Positions 34,758 through 44,427 of a stretch of DNA of 64,000 nucleotides are shown piece after piece (positions within the stretch are counted from its first letter, which is position 1; each line of letters begins with the position of its first letter). Both the position numbers and the translations under genes were made by a program. The notes beneath the pieces are model-generated. The model worked only from the letters and a program-made list of their open reading frames with translations. It made no database searches and was not told the DNA's origin. The DNA comes from Flavobacterium sp. (GTDB lineage Bacteria > Bacteroidota > Bacteroidia > Flavobacteriales > Flavobacteriaceae): the NCBI GenBank assembly GCA_018401995.1, contig JAGYJR010000007.1:48251-112250 (forward strand), in the 5' to 3' direction.

Positions 34758-35447
34758 TTAATTCAATTCAAAACTAACCGTTACATTGGAACTAATTTCA
34801 ATTTCCCCAATAGCTAAAGTTTCATTTGGAACACCTGCATCAGCCATTTTTGTCATCATTACTTCTCTATAAATGGGTTGTGGATAAAGCGTTTGTGAAT
34901 TATCTGTAATAAATAAAGCTTTGCCTACTTTTTGACCTAAAGCTTCAGTGAAATCCAATGCTTTTTTCTTAGCGTTCAAAATTGCTTTTTGTCTGGCTTC
35001 CGATTCTAAAGCTTCAATTTTAGACGATTTGAATTCTACTCCTTGAATCGCATTAATACCACTATCCACCAAGTCTACCATCAAAGCCTCATATTTACTC
35101 ATGTCTTTCAAGTGAATTGAAATCGTTTGATAAGCTCTATAGTTGTATTTTTTAACACCATAATCATAATTTTTGTGCAAAGAAACCTGTTGCGTTTGGT
35201 AATCTGCTGTTGGAATTCCTCGCTTTTTAATCGCTTTCAATACTGCATCAACGGTTTTATCATTAGATTTTTTAACTTCACTAGCTTCTTTACCAATATT
35301 TTCAACTGAAACCGTTATTACAGCTTGATCAGGTGTAACTTTTATTTTCCCTTCTCCAGAAACCGTGATTTGTGGAACTTGTTTTAATTCTTGAGCCAAA
35401 GTAACCGTACTAGTTACAAATAAGGCAAATAATAGTATTTTCTTCAT
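34758..35447 (-). CDS. SIMPL domain (DUF541) secreted protein
   Basis: A 229-residue protein with a signal peptide (LFVTSTVTLAQ). It has the DUF541/SIMPL fold: VPQITVSGEGKIKVTPDQAV at the mature N-terminus, then NDKTVDAVLKAIKKRGI, YQTQQVSLHKNY and a C-terminal strand set with EIEISSNVTVSFELN. The family includes the periplasmic/outer-membrane BP26/OMP28 antigens, whose role is unclear. The frame is open 13 codons further, but MKKILLFALF at 35447 gives a normal signal peptide and is preferred. It lies 39 bp after the rhomboid gene and is probably co-transcribed. Confidence 0.9.
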   Translation of the reverse strand: MKKILLFALFVTSTVTLAQELKQVPQITVSGEGKIKVTPDQAVITVSVENIGKEASEVKKSNDKTVDAVLKAIKKRGIPTADYQTQQVSLHKNYDYGVKKYNYRAYQTISIHLKDMSKYEALMVDLVDSGINAIQGVEFKSSKIEALESEARQKAILNAKKKALDFTEALGQKVGKALFITDNSQTLYPQPIYREVMMTKMADAGVPNETLAIGEIEISSNVTVSFELN

Positions 35448-35486
35448 TTTTTTGTATTTTTTATTTAAAAACAAATGGCGTGCCAA

Positions 35487-36125
35487 TTATAATTTATTGG
35501 CTTTATGTAAATAAAATAACACTAAAATTGGTATTGCTAGTAATATGACCATTTTAAGGTTTTCTTGCAGCATAGCAGGTTCTTTAATCAACGTGATTAC
35601 ATAACCGCCAATAGCACCACCAAAATGCGCCGTATGACCAATATTATCGTTCTTAGCTTTCATTCCGTAAATCGAATACAGCAAATATCCAATTCCAAAA
35701 ATATAGCCTGGAATAGGAATTGCAAAAAACAAATACAAAGTCATATCAGGATACAACAAAATGGAAGCATAAATTATTCCTGTAACCGCTCCAGAAGCAC
35801 CAACAGCGCGGTAATAATAATCTTCTTTGTGCAAATACAAGGTTAATAAACTTCCAGCAATCATACTTCCAAAGTAAATCGAAAGAAACGACCATTCGCC
35901 AAAATTTTGTATCACAACTGGAGCAAAAAGAAACAATGAATACATATTGAACCCAAAATGCATCCAATCTACATGTAAAAATCCGCTTGTAAACATTCTA
36001 ATTTGTTCTCCAGCACGAATACTTCCCACATGAAATTCGTACTTTCTAAAGAAAAAACTATCTGTAAAACCTTTGTAACTAATTAATCCGGTTCCAATAA
36101 TTAGGGCTAATAAAAATATATTCAT
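35487..36125 (-). CDS. Rhomboid family intramembrane serine protease
   Basis: A 212-residue protein with six predicted TM helices. The catalytic Ser is S111 in GASGAVTG (GxSG motif) and the partner His is H167 in TAHFGGAIGG (AHxxG motif). The L1-loop region has HVDWMHFGFNMYSLFLF with the conserved N. These features fit an active rhomboid that cleaves membrane proteins in the inner membrane. It is the upstream gene of a two-gene operon with the SIMPL protein and is divergent from the acyltransferase gene. Confidence 0.93.
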   Translation of the reverse strand: MNIFLLALIIGTGLISYKGFTDSFFFRKYEFHVGSIRAGEQIRMFTSGFLHVDWMHFGFNMYSLFLFAPVVIQNFGEWSFLSIYFGSMIAGSLLTLYLHKEDYYYRAVGASGAVTGIIYASILLYPDMTLYLFFAIPIPGYIFGIGYLLYSIYGMKAKNDNIGHTAHFGGAIGGYVITLIKEPAMLQENLKMVILLAIPILVLFYLHKANKL

Positions 36126-36210
36126 GAAATGCTATTTTTCTGTAAAAGTAAAAAATATAAAGCTATTTCCCTTGTTGATTTAAAAAAGTATATTTGTAAA
36201 AAATTTCGAA

Positions 36211-37080
36211 ATGCAATTGTTGCTTTACCTTTTTTTCTATCCAATCTTATGGCTAATTTCGATTTTGCCGTTTCGATTGCTTTATGTTTTATCGGATTGT
36301 ATTTTCTTTCTGGTTTATCGCGTAATTAAATACAGAAAAAGAGTCGTTCGTGCCAATATCGCTATGGCATTACCTCATTTATCTGCAAAAGAGCGCCAAG
36401 AAATTGAGCGAAAATTCTACAGCCACATGTGTGATATGTTCTTGGAAATGATTAAAACCATGAGCATTTCAAGAAAAGAAATCGAAAAACGTTATGTTAT
36501 TACTAATTTAGACTCGTATTTAGAAATTGAAAAAAAGAATAAAAGTATTGCTTTATTGTGCGCGCATTATGCTAGTTACGAATGGGCAGTTTCAATGAAC
36601 TACATCACAAGCTATAAAGGTTATGGCATTTACAAAAGAATAGCTAATAAATATTTTGATAAATTAGTACATCAAATTCGTTCCAAATTCAAAGCGCATT
36701 TAATTACTACCAAAGAAACCATCTCGACCATAGAAGAAAATCAAAGAAATGGCGTTTTAGGTTTATATGGTTTTGCTAGTGACCAATCACCAAAATCTTC
36801 AAATAAAGCACATTGGGGAACTTTCATGGGAATCGAAACTCCAATTCACGTAGGTGCTGAATTACTTGCTAAACGATTAGACATGACTGTAGTTTTTTTG
36901 AAAACCAAAAAAGTAAAACGCGGTTATTACGAAGCCACAATAGAATTAATGACCGAAGACGCAAAATCTATTCCCAACTTCGAAATCTCTGAAGCTTTCA
37001 TGAAAAAAGTAGAACAACAAATCCACGAAGCACCAGAGTTTTATTTATGGACACATAAACGATGGAAGCATAGAAGGTAA
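36211..37080 (+). CDS. Lipid A biosynthesis-type acyltransferase (LpxL/HtrB family)
   Basis: A 289-residue protein with an N-terminal membrane anchor (about 3-37) and the acyltransferase HX4(D/E) motif as H119-E124 (CAHYASYEW). Further matches are VVRANIAMALPHLS, LYGFASDQSPKSSNKAHWGTF and the C-terminal FYLWTHKRWKHRR. It should add a secondary acyl chain to lipid A or a related outer-membrane lipid on the cytoplasmic face. A TATATTTG box lies at 36189-36196, but without a well-spaced TTG. Confidence 0.92.
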   Translation: MQLLLYLFFYPILWLISILPFRLLYVLSDCIFFLVYRVIKYRKRVVRANIAMALPHLSAKERQEIERKFYSHMCDMFLEMIKTMSISRKEIEKRYVITNLDSYLEIEKKNKSIALLCAHYASYEWAVSMNYITSYKGYGIYKRIANKYFDKLVHQIRSKFKAHLITTKETISTIEENQRNGVLGLYGFASDQSPKSSNKAHWGTFMGIETPIHVGAELLAKRLDMTVVFLKTKKVKRGYYEATIELMTEDAKSIPNFEISEAFMKKVEQQIHEAPEFYLWTHKRWKHRR

Positions 37081-37090
37081 AACTTGTTTC

Positions 37091-38575
37091 CTACTCAAAC
37101 CAAGACTTCACAATAGCTTTCTCTTGAAACTGCGCCTTTTCATGAGTAAATTCATTGGTTTTACTATTGTACGAATAATCTTTTGCCCATTCTCTGTGGT
37201 TTTCAACTAAAGCAATGATGCTATCACAAACAAAAGCAATTTCAGCATTAGTAGTCGTAGGGTGAATCGACATACGAATCCATCCTGGTTTTTCTTCTAA
37301 ATCACCAGATGAAATTTTACACACAATAGCATTGGAAGTTTCTTGGTCAACATGCAACAAGTAATGTCCGTATGTTCCAGCACAACTGCAACCGCCTCGG
37401 GTTTGAATTCCAAATCGGTCATTTAAAAGTTTTACGCCTAAATTAAAATGCAAATCGTCAATATAAAACGAGAATACGCCTAAACGGTCTTGATGTTGAG
37501 GCGCCAAAATATTCAATCCTGTTACATTTCCTAAGCGTTCAAAAACGTAATTCACCAATTCATGTTCTCTATCCAAAATATTTTGAATCCCCATTTTCTC
37601 TTTCAATTGAATGGCAAATGCGGCTTTTATCACTTGCAAAAAACCTGGTGTTCCACCATCTTCTCTATCTTCAATGTTATCGATGTATTGGTGTTCGCCC
37701 CAAGGGTTTGTCCAACGCACAGTTCCGCCACCAGGACAATCAGGAACGTTATTTTTGTATAAATTCTTATTGAAAATCATTACTCCAGTAGTTCCAGGGC
37801 CGCCCAAAAATTTATGCGGTGAAAAGAAGATAGCATCTAAATACGCTTCTTCATCTTGTGGATGCATATCGATTGGTACATAAGGTCCAGAACAAGCAAA
37901 ATCTACGAAACAAACACCGTTATTTTGGTGCATTAATTTCGCTACTTCATGATAAGGCGTTTTAATTCCAGTAACATTGGAACACGAAGTAATAGAGGCA
38001 ATTTTAAAGCTTCTATCTTGGTATTTTTCTAATAACTTCTTCAGATTTTCCAAACAAAATAAACCTTCTTCATTGGCAGGAACCACCTCAACATCAGCAA
38101 TAGTTTCTAACCAAGACGTTTGATTGGAATGGTGTTCCATGTGCGAAATAAAAACAATAGGCTTCACCGCATCTGGAATAGTGGCAAATTCTTTTAAATT
38201 TTCGGCAATTCGCAGACCTAAAATACGTTGTAGTTTGTTTACCACACCAGTCATTCCCGTTCCGTCAGTGATTAAAATGTCATTTTCATTGGCATTCACA
38301 TGTTTTTTTATGATGTGACGCGCTTCATGATACGCCATCGTCATTGCGGTTCCAGTAACTGAAGTTTCGGTGTGCGTATTAGCAACAAACGGCCCTAATT
38401 GGTTACTAATTTTAGATTCAATAGGTCCATACAAACGACCACTCGCAGTCCAATCGGTATAAACGATTTTTTTTGTACCAAAAGGCGTTTCAAATTCTTG
38501 ATTGATACCAATAATTCCTTGACGAAATTGATCAAAATATAATTCTAATGCTGTAGTTTCTGTTGCCGTTGTCAT
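37091..38575 (-). CDS. Class V aminotransferase-fold PLP enzyme (cysteine desulfurase-like)
   Basis: A 494-residue PLP-dependent enzyme. The Schiff-base Lys is in FFSPHKFLGGPGTTGVM; DFACSGPYVPIDMHP holds the cofactor-binding Asp; VYTDWTASGRLYGPIE is the N-terminal signature of this subgroup, and RGGCSCAGTYGHYLL the C-terminal Cys-rich part. The frame is open for 74 codons upstream, but these run through the selO promoter and gene; the ATG at 38575 (MTTATETTALELYFDQF) is the plausible start. The subgroup is unlike IscS/SufS and its substrate is not known. It is divergent from selO. Confidence 0.88.
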   Translation of the reverse strand: MTTATETTALELYFDQFRQGIIGINQEFETPFGTKKIVYTDWTASGRLYGPIESKISNQLGPFVANTHTETSVTGTAMTMAYHEARHIIKKHVNANENDILITDGTGMTGVVNKLQRILGLRIAENLKEFATIPDAVKPIVFISHMEHHSNQTSWLETIADVEVVPANEEGLFCLENLKKLLEKYQDRSFKIASITSCSNVTGIKTPYHEVAKLMHQNNGVCFVDFACSGPYVPIDMHPQDEEAYLDAIFFSPHKFLGGPGTTGVMIFNKNLYKNNVPDCPGGGTVRWTNPWGEHQYIDNIEDREDGGTPGFLQVIKAAFAIQLKEKMGIQNILDREHELVNYVFERLGNVTGLNILAPQHQDRLGVFSFYIDDLHFNLGVKLLNDRFGIQTRGGCSCAGTYGHYLLHVDQETSNAIVCKISSGDLEEKPGWIRMSIHPTTTNAEIAFVCDSIIALVENHREWAKDYSYNSKTNEFTHEKAQFQEKAIVKSWFE

Positions 38576-38627
38576 TTGTTTCCTTGAATTTGGTTTCAAA
38601 GATAACGAATTTTGGGAATTTGGTATT

Positions 38628-38655
38628 TTGACAGTTCTTAAATTTTGTAACTTTG
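38628..38655 (+). promoter_or_regulatory. selO promoter
   Basis: TTG (38628-38630), 17-bp spacer, TAACTTTG (38648-38655). Only 4 bp separate the box from the ATG, so the transcript is probably leaderless. Confidence 0.65.
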
Positions 38656-38659
38656 GAAG

Positions 38660-40225
38660 ATGAAATTGAAAATTCAAAATAAATTCACCGAAAAACTTCC
38701 CGCTGATCCGATTACCGAAAATTATGTTCGACAAGTCGCTGGTGCTTGTTTTTCTTATGTAACACCTGAAAAACCAAGCAATCCGAAAGTAACTCATGTT
38801 GCGGAAGAAGTTTTAGAACTAATTGGTTTGGTATCAAAAGACGTTACTTCAGAAGCTTTTTTATCCGTTTTTTCAGGAACTTCTATATATCCTGAAACAA
38901 AACCGTTTGCCATGGCTTATGCCGGACATCAATTTGGAAATTGGGCTGGACAATTAGGCGATGGTCGGGCAATTAATTTGTTTGAAGTAACCCACAACAA
39001 CCAATCTTGGATGCTGCAATTGAAAGGCGCTGGAAAAACACCTTATTCACGTAGAGGCGATGGTTTTGCAGTTTTGCGTTCGTCAATCAGAGAACATTTG
39101 TGCAGTGAGGCGATGTTTCATTTGGGTGTTCCCACTACTCGCTCGTTGTGTTTGTTAACTACTGGAGATTCTGTTTTGCGAGATATTTTGTACAATGGCA
39201 ATGCGGCTTATGAACCTGGAGCTATTGTTTGTAGGATTGCACCAAGTTTCATTCGTTTTGGAAATTTTGAATTATTGGCGGCTCGAAATGATTTTGAAAA
39301 CTTACAACTTCTAACCGATTTCACCATCCAAAATCACTTTCCTGAAATTACTTTGGAAGGAAAAGCGAAATATTTAGCTTTTTTTGAATCGGTTTCCCAG
39401 AAAACTCTGGAAATGATTGTGCATTGGCAACGCGTTGGTTTTGTTCATGGTGTAATGAATACCGATAATATGTCGGTTCATGGTTTAACTATTGATTATG
39501 GTCCTTATGGTTGGCAAGACGATTACAATCCGGATTGGACACCGAATACAACGGATAGTGAAAACAGACGCTATCGTTTTGGGCAACAAGCCAATGTGGC
39601 GCTTTGGAATTTAATGCAATTGGCCAATGCTATTTTTCCGTTAATTGATGAAGCCGAACCATTGGAAGCTGTTTTGAATAATTTCAGTGTTCAATACCAA
39701 AAGAAGTACAATCAAATGATGCTGGATAAAATTGGAATAGAAGAAGAAAATAAAGCTACGATTGCCTTGGTAAAAGCATTGGAAGAAAATTTAGTTTTAC
39801 AAGAAACCGATATGACGATTTTCTTTCGAAACTTAGCACAAGTGGATAAAAATGAAACAGAAATCATGGCTTTCGAACGAATTAAATCTGCTTTTTATAC
39901 ATTGGAAGAAATGACGGAACGCAATGAAGCTACTTGGTTGTTTTGGTTTACCCAATATCTTTCTCAGTTAAAAGCATCAACAACTCCAAACGAAGAAAGA
40001 AAGCAAAAAATGAACGCCGTAAATCCGAAATATGTGTTACGTAATTATATGGCACAACTAGCCATTGAAGCCGCAGAAAAAGAAGATTACCGTTTGATTT
40101 CGGAATTATATGAAATTTTAAAAAACCCGTATGACGAGCAACCTGATTCAGAAAAGTGGTTCGCTAAAAGACCCGATTGGGCTCGAACTAAGGTTGGTTG
40201 TTCAATGTTGAGTTGTAGTTCTTAG
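38660..40225 (+). CDS. selO: SelO family protein adenylyltransferase (AMPylase)
   Basis: A 521-residue member of the SelO/YdiU pseudokinase family, which transfers AMP from ATP to hydroxyl side chains of target proteins and is linked to redox stress. Family segments: NKFTEKLPADPITENYVRQV, FAMAYAGHQFGNWAGQLGDG, LQLKGAGKTPYSRRGDG and HGVMNTDNMSVHGLTIDYGP. The protein ends CSMLSCSS, so C519 is at the place of the Sec of animal SelO. The start is well placed, since NKFTEKLPADP is the normal N-terminus. Confidence 0.95.
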   Translation: MKLKIQNKFTEKLPADPITENYVRQVAGACFSYVTPEKPSNPKVTHVAEEVLELIGLVSKDVTSEAFLSVFSGTSIYPETKPFAMAYAGHQFGNWAGQLGDGRAINLFEVTHNNQSWMLQLKGAGKTPYSRRGDGFAVLRSSIREHLCSEAMFHLGVPTTRSLCLLTTGDSVLRDILYNGNAAYEPGAIVCRIAPSFIRFGNFELLAARNDFENLQLLTDFTIQNHFPEITLEGKAKYLAFFESVSQKTLEMIVHWQRVGFVHGVMNTDNMSVHGLTIDYGPYGWQDDYNPDWTPNTTDSENRRYRFGQQANVALWNLMQLANAIFPLIDEAEPLEAVLNNFSVQYQKKYNQMMLDKIGIEEENKATIALVKALEENLVLQETDMTIFFRNLAQVDKNETEIMAFERIKSAFYTLEEMTERNEATWLFWFTQYLSQLKASTTPNEERKQKMNAVNPKYVLRNYMAQLAIEAAEKEDYRLISELYEILKNPYDEQPDSEKWFAKRPDWARTKVGCSMLSCSS

Positions 40226-40300
40226 TTTTAATTATTTTGTTTTTATTTTAAACCTTTTCATAAAAATGTAATCAAATAGGAAACATTAAATGAAATAATT

Positions 40301-40735
40301 ATGAAAAATGCAATCACAATTTTGTTGTTAGTTCTAGGAATTACAACAATGGCTCAGGAAAGAAAACAACAAAGAGAAAAGTTAACTGCTGAACAAAAAA
40401 CAGAATTACAAGTAAAGCAAATGACTTTGGATTTAGACTTAAATGAAAAACAACAAAAAGCGGTTAAAGTATTACTCTTAGAACAAACAAAAAAAAGAGA
40501 GGCTAAGATGGAAGTACTAAAAAAGAAAAAAGAAAGTGGAGAAAAAATGACTGCTGAAGAAAAATTCGAACTAAAAAATGAGCAATTGGATAATCGTATT
40601 GCTATGAAAGAGGAATTTAAGAAGATTTTGACTGCAGAACAAATGGAAAAACTGGAGTTAAATAAAGAAAGACGTCAAGAAAAAATGCAGCAAAACAAAG
40701 AGAAAAGACAGTTGAAAAAAAGAAAAGCAGATTAA
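40301..40735 (+). CDS. Small secreted, highly charged helical protein (Spy/CpxP-like)
   Basis: A 144-residue protein with signal peptide (LLLVLGITTMAQ). The mature part is almost all helix, Lys/Glu-rich, with two LTAEQ motifs (KLTAEQKTELQVKQM and KILTAEQMEKLEL) resembling the LTxxQ repeats of the periplasmic chaperone Spy and its relatives. A Spy-like role in protecting periplasmic proteins is possible, but the similarity is only at motif level. It precedes another small secreted protein by 62 bp, which has its own promoter. Confidence 0.75.
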   Translation: MKNAITILLLVLGITTMAQERKQQREKLTAEQKTELQVKQMTLDLDLNEKQQKAVKVLLLEQTKKREAKMEVLKKKKESGEKMTAEEKFELKNEQLDNRIAMKEEFKKILTAEQMEKLELNKERRQEKMQQNKEKRQLKKRKAD

Positions 40736-40738
40736 TTT

Positions 40739-40769
40739 TTGGATTCGATTCAAATTTATTTTACATTTG
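40739..40769 (+). promoter_or_regulatory. Promoter of the gene at 40798
   Basis: TTG (40739-40741), 20-bp spacer, TACATTTG (40762-40769), 28 bp before the ATG. Confidence 0.7.
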
Positions 40770-40797
40770 AATTTGAAAACTATAAATTAATTTTAAC

Positions 40798-41124
40798 ATG
40801 AAAAAAATATTTTCAATTCTGATTCTATTCTTTGCTTTCTCTTTATCAGCAAATGCACAAGAAACTTTTTCTGAAGATGTAAGAGAAGCAACAAAAAAAC
40901 AAGCATACGAAATTGCTAATTATTTTGAAATCACAGATATGCAAAAAATCAACGATATCAACAATATGCTTTTACATAAAAAGAAAGTTGAGACAACTGA
41001 TTTTAGCTTAGAAAGAAAAATTAGCATCAGCAATAATTTAAAGAAAAAATTTGCTACAATGTTAGACGAAAAACAATTAGCAAAGTTTAAGAAAAATGAG
41101 GCATTCTTAGATGCTTACTTCTAA
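40798..41124 (+). CDS. Small secreted helical protein of unknown function
   Basis: A 108-residue protein with signal peptide (FAFSLSANAQ). The mature 88 residues are helical and charged (EDVREATKKQAYEIANYFEI, MLDEKQLAKFKKN). The DEKQ-LAKFKKN end recalls the LTxxQ-type motif of its neighbour, so both may be distant Spy-like proteins; this is weak. It has its own consensus promoter and is followed by a strong two-way terminator. Confidence 0.7.
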   Translation: MKKIFSILILFFAFSLSANAQETFSEDVREATKKQAYEIANYFEITDMQKINDINNMLLHKKKVETTDFSLERKISISNNLKKKFATMLDEKQLAKFKKNEAFLDAYF

Positions 41125-41128
41125 TAAA

Positions 41129-41153
41129 AAATCCCGATTGAATCGGGATTTTT
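41129..41153. terminator. Two-way terminator between the 40798 gene and hemL
   Basis: AATCCCGATT / AATCGGGATT hairpin with A tract on the left and T tract on the right. Confidence 0.85.
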
Positions 41154-41154
41154 T

Positions 41155-42441
41155 TTATAACTCTTTTGCCGTTTCTGCTATAGCATTTATAGTGAAATCT
41201 AAATCTTCATAGGTTAAAGCATCTGTAATAAACCACGTTTCATAAGCAGATGGAGCAATGTAAACACCGCGTTTCAATAAACCGTGAAAGAACTTTTTAA
41301 ACGTATCATTATCACCATTTTTTGCGGTTGCATAATCATATACTGGATTAGCATCAAAATGAACCGAAATCATTGAACCTACTCTATTTATTGTGAATAC
41401 AACAGAAGCGTCTGTTAATACTTTTCGAATTCCGTTTTCTAAATAAGCTGTTTTATCTTCTAAACGAGTAAAAATTTCTGAATCTGCATTTAATGCTTTT
41501 AGCATTTCTAATCCTGCCGCCATAGCTAATGGATTTCCAGATAAAGTTCCTGCTTGATATACTGGCCCTAATGGCGCTAAAAAGTTCATGATTTCTTCTC
41601 TGGCTGCAAAAGCACCAACAGGTAAACCACCACCAATTACTTTTCCAAAACAAACAATATCGGCTTGAATTCCGTATAATTCTTGAACACCGCCTTTTGC
41701 TAATCGAAATCCTGTCATTACTTCATCAAAAATTAACAAAGCACCATTGACAGAACAAACTTCACGCAATCCTTGTAAAAATCCATCTTTTGGTGGAATA
41801 CAACCCATATTTCCAGCTACTGGCTCCACAATAATTGCTGCAATTTCACCTTTATTAGCTTCAAAAAGAGCGTTTACATTTTCTAAATCGTTGTAAGCCG
41901 CTAATAAAGTATCTTTAGCCGTTCCTTCTGTTACACCAGGTGAGTTGGGCACTCCAAAAGTACTCAATCCACTTCCTGCTGCAATTAAGAACGAATCGGA
42001 ATGACCGTGGTAACAACCTGAAAATTTGATGATTTTATCTCTTTTGGTATAACCTCTTGCCAATCGAATAGCACTCATACAAGCCTCTGTTCCTGAATTT
42101 ACAAATCGGATTTTATCGATATTTGGAACCATTGAAACTGCCAATTGTGCAATTTGCGTTTCTAATTCTGTAGGCATACCAAAAGATGTTCCCTTTTTTG
42201 CTTTTTCGATAACTGCATTAACAACTGGTTCATAGGCATGACCCAAAATCATTGGCCCCCAAGAATTAATATAATCTATCAAACGATTACCATCTTCATC
42301 GTACAAATAGGCTCCTTTGGCTTCTTTTACAAAAATAGGTGTTCCTCCTACTCCTTTAAAGGCTCTTACTGGTGAATTTACGCCACCTGGAATTACTTTG
42401 TTTGCTTCAACAAATAATTCGCTACTTCTTTTATATAACAT
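41155..42441 (-). CDS. hemL: Glutamate-1-semialdehyde 2,1-aminomutase
   Basis: Makes 5-aminolevulinate for heme by the C5 route, using PLP. The protein has 428 residues: [20 protein letters not shown] at the start, [36 protein letters not shown], and [14 protein letters not shown] with the PLP-binding Lys. The ATG overlaps the last base of the glucosaminidase stop codon. It is the last gene of a three-gene leftward operon. hemA is not in the window. Confidence 0.96.
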   Translation of the reverse strand: MLYKRSSELFVEANKVIPGGVNSPVRAFKGVGGTPIFVKEAKGAYLYDEDGNRLIDYINSWGPMILGHAYEPVVNAVIEKAKKGTSFGMPTELETQIAQLAVSMVPNIDKIRFVNSGTEACMSAIRLARGYTKRDKIIKFSGCYHGHSDSFLIAAGSGLSTFGVPNSPGVTEGTAKDTLLAAYNDLENVNALFEANKGEIAAIIVEPVAGNMGCIPPKDGFLQGLREVCSVNGALLIFDEVMTGFRLAKGGVQELYGIQADIVCFGKVIGGGLPVGAFAAREEIMNFLAPLGPVYQAGTLSGNPLAMAAGLEMLKALNADSEIFTRLEDKTAYLENGIRKVLTDASVVFTINRVGSMISVHFDANPVYDYATAKNGDNDTFKKFFHGLLKRGVYIAPSAYETWFITDALTYEDLDFTINAIAETAKEL

Positions 42442-43286
42442 TATTTTGTTTTTAATTGTTGCCCAATGGCTAAGTTGTTATCAGACATATTATTCAATCG
42501 TTTCAATTCATCAACAGATAGATTGAATTTACGCGACAAAGAATACAAAGTATCTCCTTGTTGCACCGTGTAAAGCATTTCATTGCTCACCACTGTATTC
42601 GAATTTTGAAAAGATTTCAAATTTTCACGTTCCAAAACTTCATTGTCATACATATATAATTGGTAACGCTCAATCAAACTAATTAATTTATCTGGATATT
42701 TTGGATCAGTTGCATAACCCGCCGCTCGTAATCCTTTTGCCCAACCTTGGTAATCTCCTTTATCCAATTTAAACAAACTAGCATAACGAGAACGAGAAGT
42801 TAGAAACAAAGAATGATCGCGATACGAATCGTTTGGATCACTGTATTTTCTAAAACACTCTTGCAAAGCGTCATCATCATGAGTAATTGAAGGCCCTGTC
42901 CAACCAGTATGACATTTAATACCAAAATGATTATTTGCTTCCACACACAATCTCCCTTTACCAGCTCCTGATTCCAAAATTCCTTGCGCTAAAGTAATAC
43001 TAGCAGGAATTCCGTGTTCGCGCATGTTTTTCTTTGCCGTTTCACTAAAAGTATCGATGTAATTTCTAACATTGTCCGATGAAGTGGTAACTTTAGTCGT
43101 TGCTTCAATCACTTCACTTTCTTCTGTTTTTGGTTTGGTCGTTGTTGTGGTTTTGTCAGGTGTTGTTTTTCTTACAATTGGTTTTGACTTAGTCGTAGGT
43201 TTTTTTGAAGTAGTTCGCACGTGTTTTGTTCCGCTACAACTAGCAGCAAAAACAACTAACAACACTAATAGAATTTTCTTAATCAT
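42441..43286 (-). CDS. Glucosaminidase-LysM lipoprotein (peptidoglycan hydrolase)
   Basis: A 281-residue lipoprotein (lipobox AASC, Cys 17). A Thr/Lys-rich linker (about 20-70) leads to an N-acetylglucosaminidase domain (about 75-215) with [37 protein letters not shown] and [19 protein letters not shown], and one LysM domain near the C-terminus ([20 protein letters not shown]). It should cut glycan strands of peptidoglycan from the periplasmic side. It overlaps the upstream deaminase gene by 8 bp and hemL by 1 bp, so the three genes are translationally coupled. Confidence 0.93.
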   Translation of the reverse strand: MIKKILLVLLVVFAASCSGTKHVRTTSKKPTTKSKPIVRKTTPDKTTTTTKPKTEESEVIEATTKVTTSSDNVRNYIDTFSETAKKNMREHGIPASITLAQGILESGAGKGRLCVEANNHFGIKCHTGWTGPSITHDDDALQECFRKYSDPNDSYRDHSLFLTSRSRYASLFKLDKGDYQGWAKGLRAAGYATDPKYPDKLISLIERYQLYMYDNEVLERENLKSFQNSNTVVSNEMLYTVQQGDTLYSLSRKFNLSVDELKRLNNMSDNNLAIGQQLKTK

Positions 43287-44184
43287 AATAGGCTAATATT
43301 GACTTATTCTTACTTTTTAATTTTTGGTTCATTCCTTTAATTCCTTGTAATCCGCCAGAGTGAATCAACAAAATTTTAGCATTGGAAGGAAATTCATTGT
43401 TTTTAATTTTTTCCAAAACTCCGAAAACCATTTTTCCAGTGTAAATTGGGTCCAATGGAATTTGCGTTTGTTCATAAAAATCATTCATAAACGAAATTAA
43501 CGCATCAGAAACCTTGCCATAACCGTCAAAATGATACTTTGTCTCTAGTTCCCAATTGGTCTTGGTTACAAATTTACGAATTACATCAGATAAAAAATCA
43601 CCTTTTAACGCAGAAAAACCAATTATTTTTTGATGTTCGTAAGCACCTTCAATTATCCCTGAAATAGTCCCTCCTGTTCCAACAGCACAACAAATATGAG
43701 TGAACGCTTTTTCTTCTTCCCCAATAATCTCTTTACAACCTTGAATGGCAAGCATATTGGTTCCGCCTTCGGGAAGCAAATAAAAAGATCCAAATTGCTT
43801 TTTCAAATGAGCTAAAATCGTTTCAGTTTCTTTATTTTGATATTCTGAACGTGAAATAAAACACAACCTCATACCTAGAGATTGCGCCAATTGCAGTGAA
43901 GGATTTTCATCAATTTTAGTTGCTAATTCTTCTCCTCGTATAATCCCAATAGTTTCAAAACCAAATTCATTTCCAGCACCAGCTACTGCCACAATATGAT
44001 TGGAAAAAGCACCTCCAAAAGTCAGTAGTTTGGAACAACCTAATTGTTTTGCTTCCTGTAAATTGTATTTTAACTTTCTAAATTTATTTCCAGAAATAAT
44101 AGGATGCAACAAATCGTCTCGTTTGATAAAAAGTTCAATTCCATTTGGAAGCTGGATATTTAATTTTTGAGTTGAATTTTGCAT
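43279..44184 (-). CDS. ACC deaminase/D-cysteine desulfhydrase family PLP enzyme
   Basis: A 301-residue fold-type II PLP enzyme. GIELFIKRDDLLHPIISGNK contains the PLP Lys context (GNKFRKLKYNL), followed by LLTFGGAFSNHIVAVAGAG, AVGTGGTISGII (phosphate loop) and LLIHSGGLQGIKG. The family contains 1-aminocyclopropane-1-carboxylate deaminase and D-cysteine desulfhydrase; the sequence alone does not separate them, and this short bacteroidetal form may act on D-cysteine. First gene of the operon with glucosaminidase and hemL. Confidence 0.9.
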   Translation of the reverse strand: MQNSTQKLNIQLPNGIELFIKRDDLLHPIISGNKFRKLKYNLQEAKQLGCSKLLTFGGAFSNHIVAVAGAGNEFGFETIGIIRGEELATKIDENPSLQLAQSLGMRLCFISRSEYQNKETETILAHLKKQFGSFYLLPEGGTNMLAIQGCKEIIGEEEKAFTHICCAVGTGGTISGIIEGAYEHQKIIGFSALKGDFLSDVIRKFVTKTNWELETKYHFDGYGKVSDALISFMNDFYEQTQIPLDPIYTGKMVFGVLEKIKNNEFPSNAKILLIHSGGLQGIKGMNQKLKSKNKSILAYYD

Positions 44185-44271
44185 AATTACTTGTTGAAGT
44201 CAAAGATAAAGTAAAACTTTTCAAGAACAAGAACAAGTTCAAAAATCAATTTCAAACCTGAAACGATAATT

Positions 44272-44300
44272 AGTTTTCAGTCCCAGTTTTCAGTCACAAA
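44272..44300. repeat. Copy of the dispersed AACTG.GACTG intergenic repeat
   Basis: AGTTTTCAGTCCCAGTTTTC followed by AGTCACAAA, in the 243-bp gap between the deaminase and surface-protein genes. TTTCAAACCTGAAAC just before it resembles the heptamer repeat in mnmE. Confidence 0.6.
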
Positions 44301-44379
44301 GAAAACACTCGAAATTTCGTAAATAGAATTAAAAGCCCTCACTTTTTACTTATCCCTTTTCCTAATACCTGAAACAAAA

Positions 44380-44410
44380 AAAGCAACCTATTTCTAAGTT
44401 GCTCCTTTTA
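44380..44410 (-). terminator. Terminator of the T9SS cargo gene 44428-46269
   Basis: AGCAAC / GTTGCT stem with a ten-nt, partly paired loop and T run on the minus strand. Confidence 0.7.
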
Positions 44411-44427
44411 TACACTATTAAAACTTT

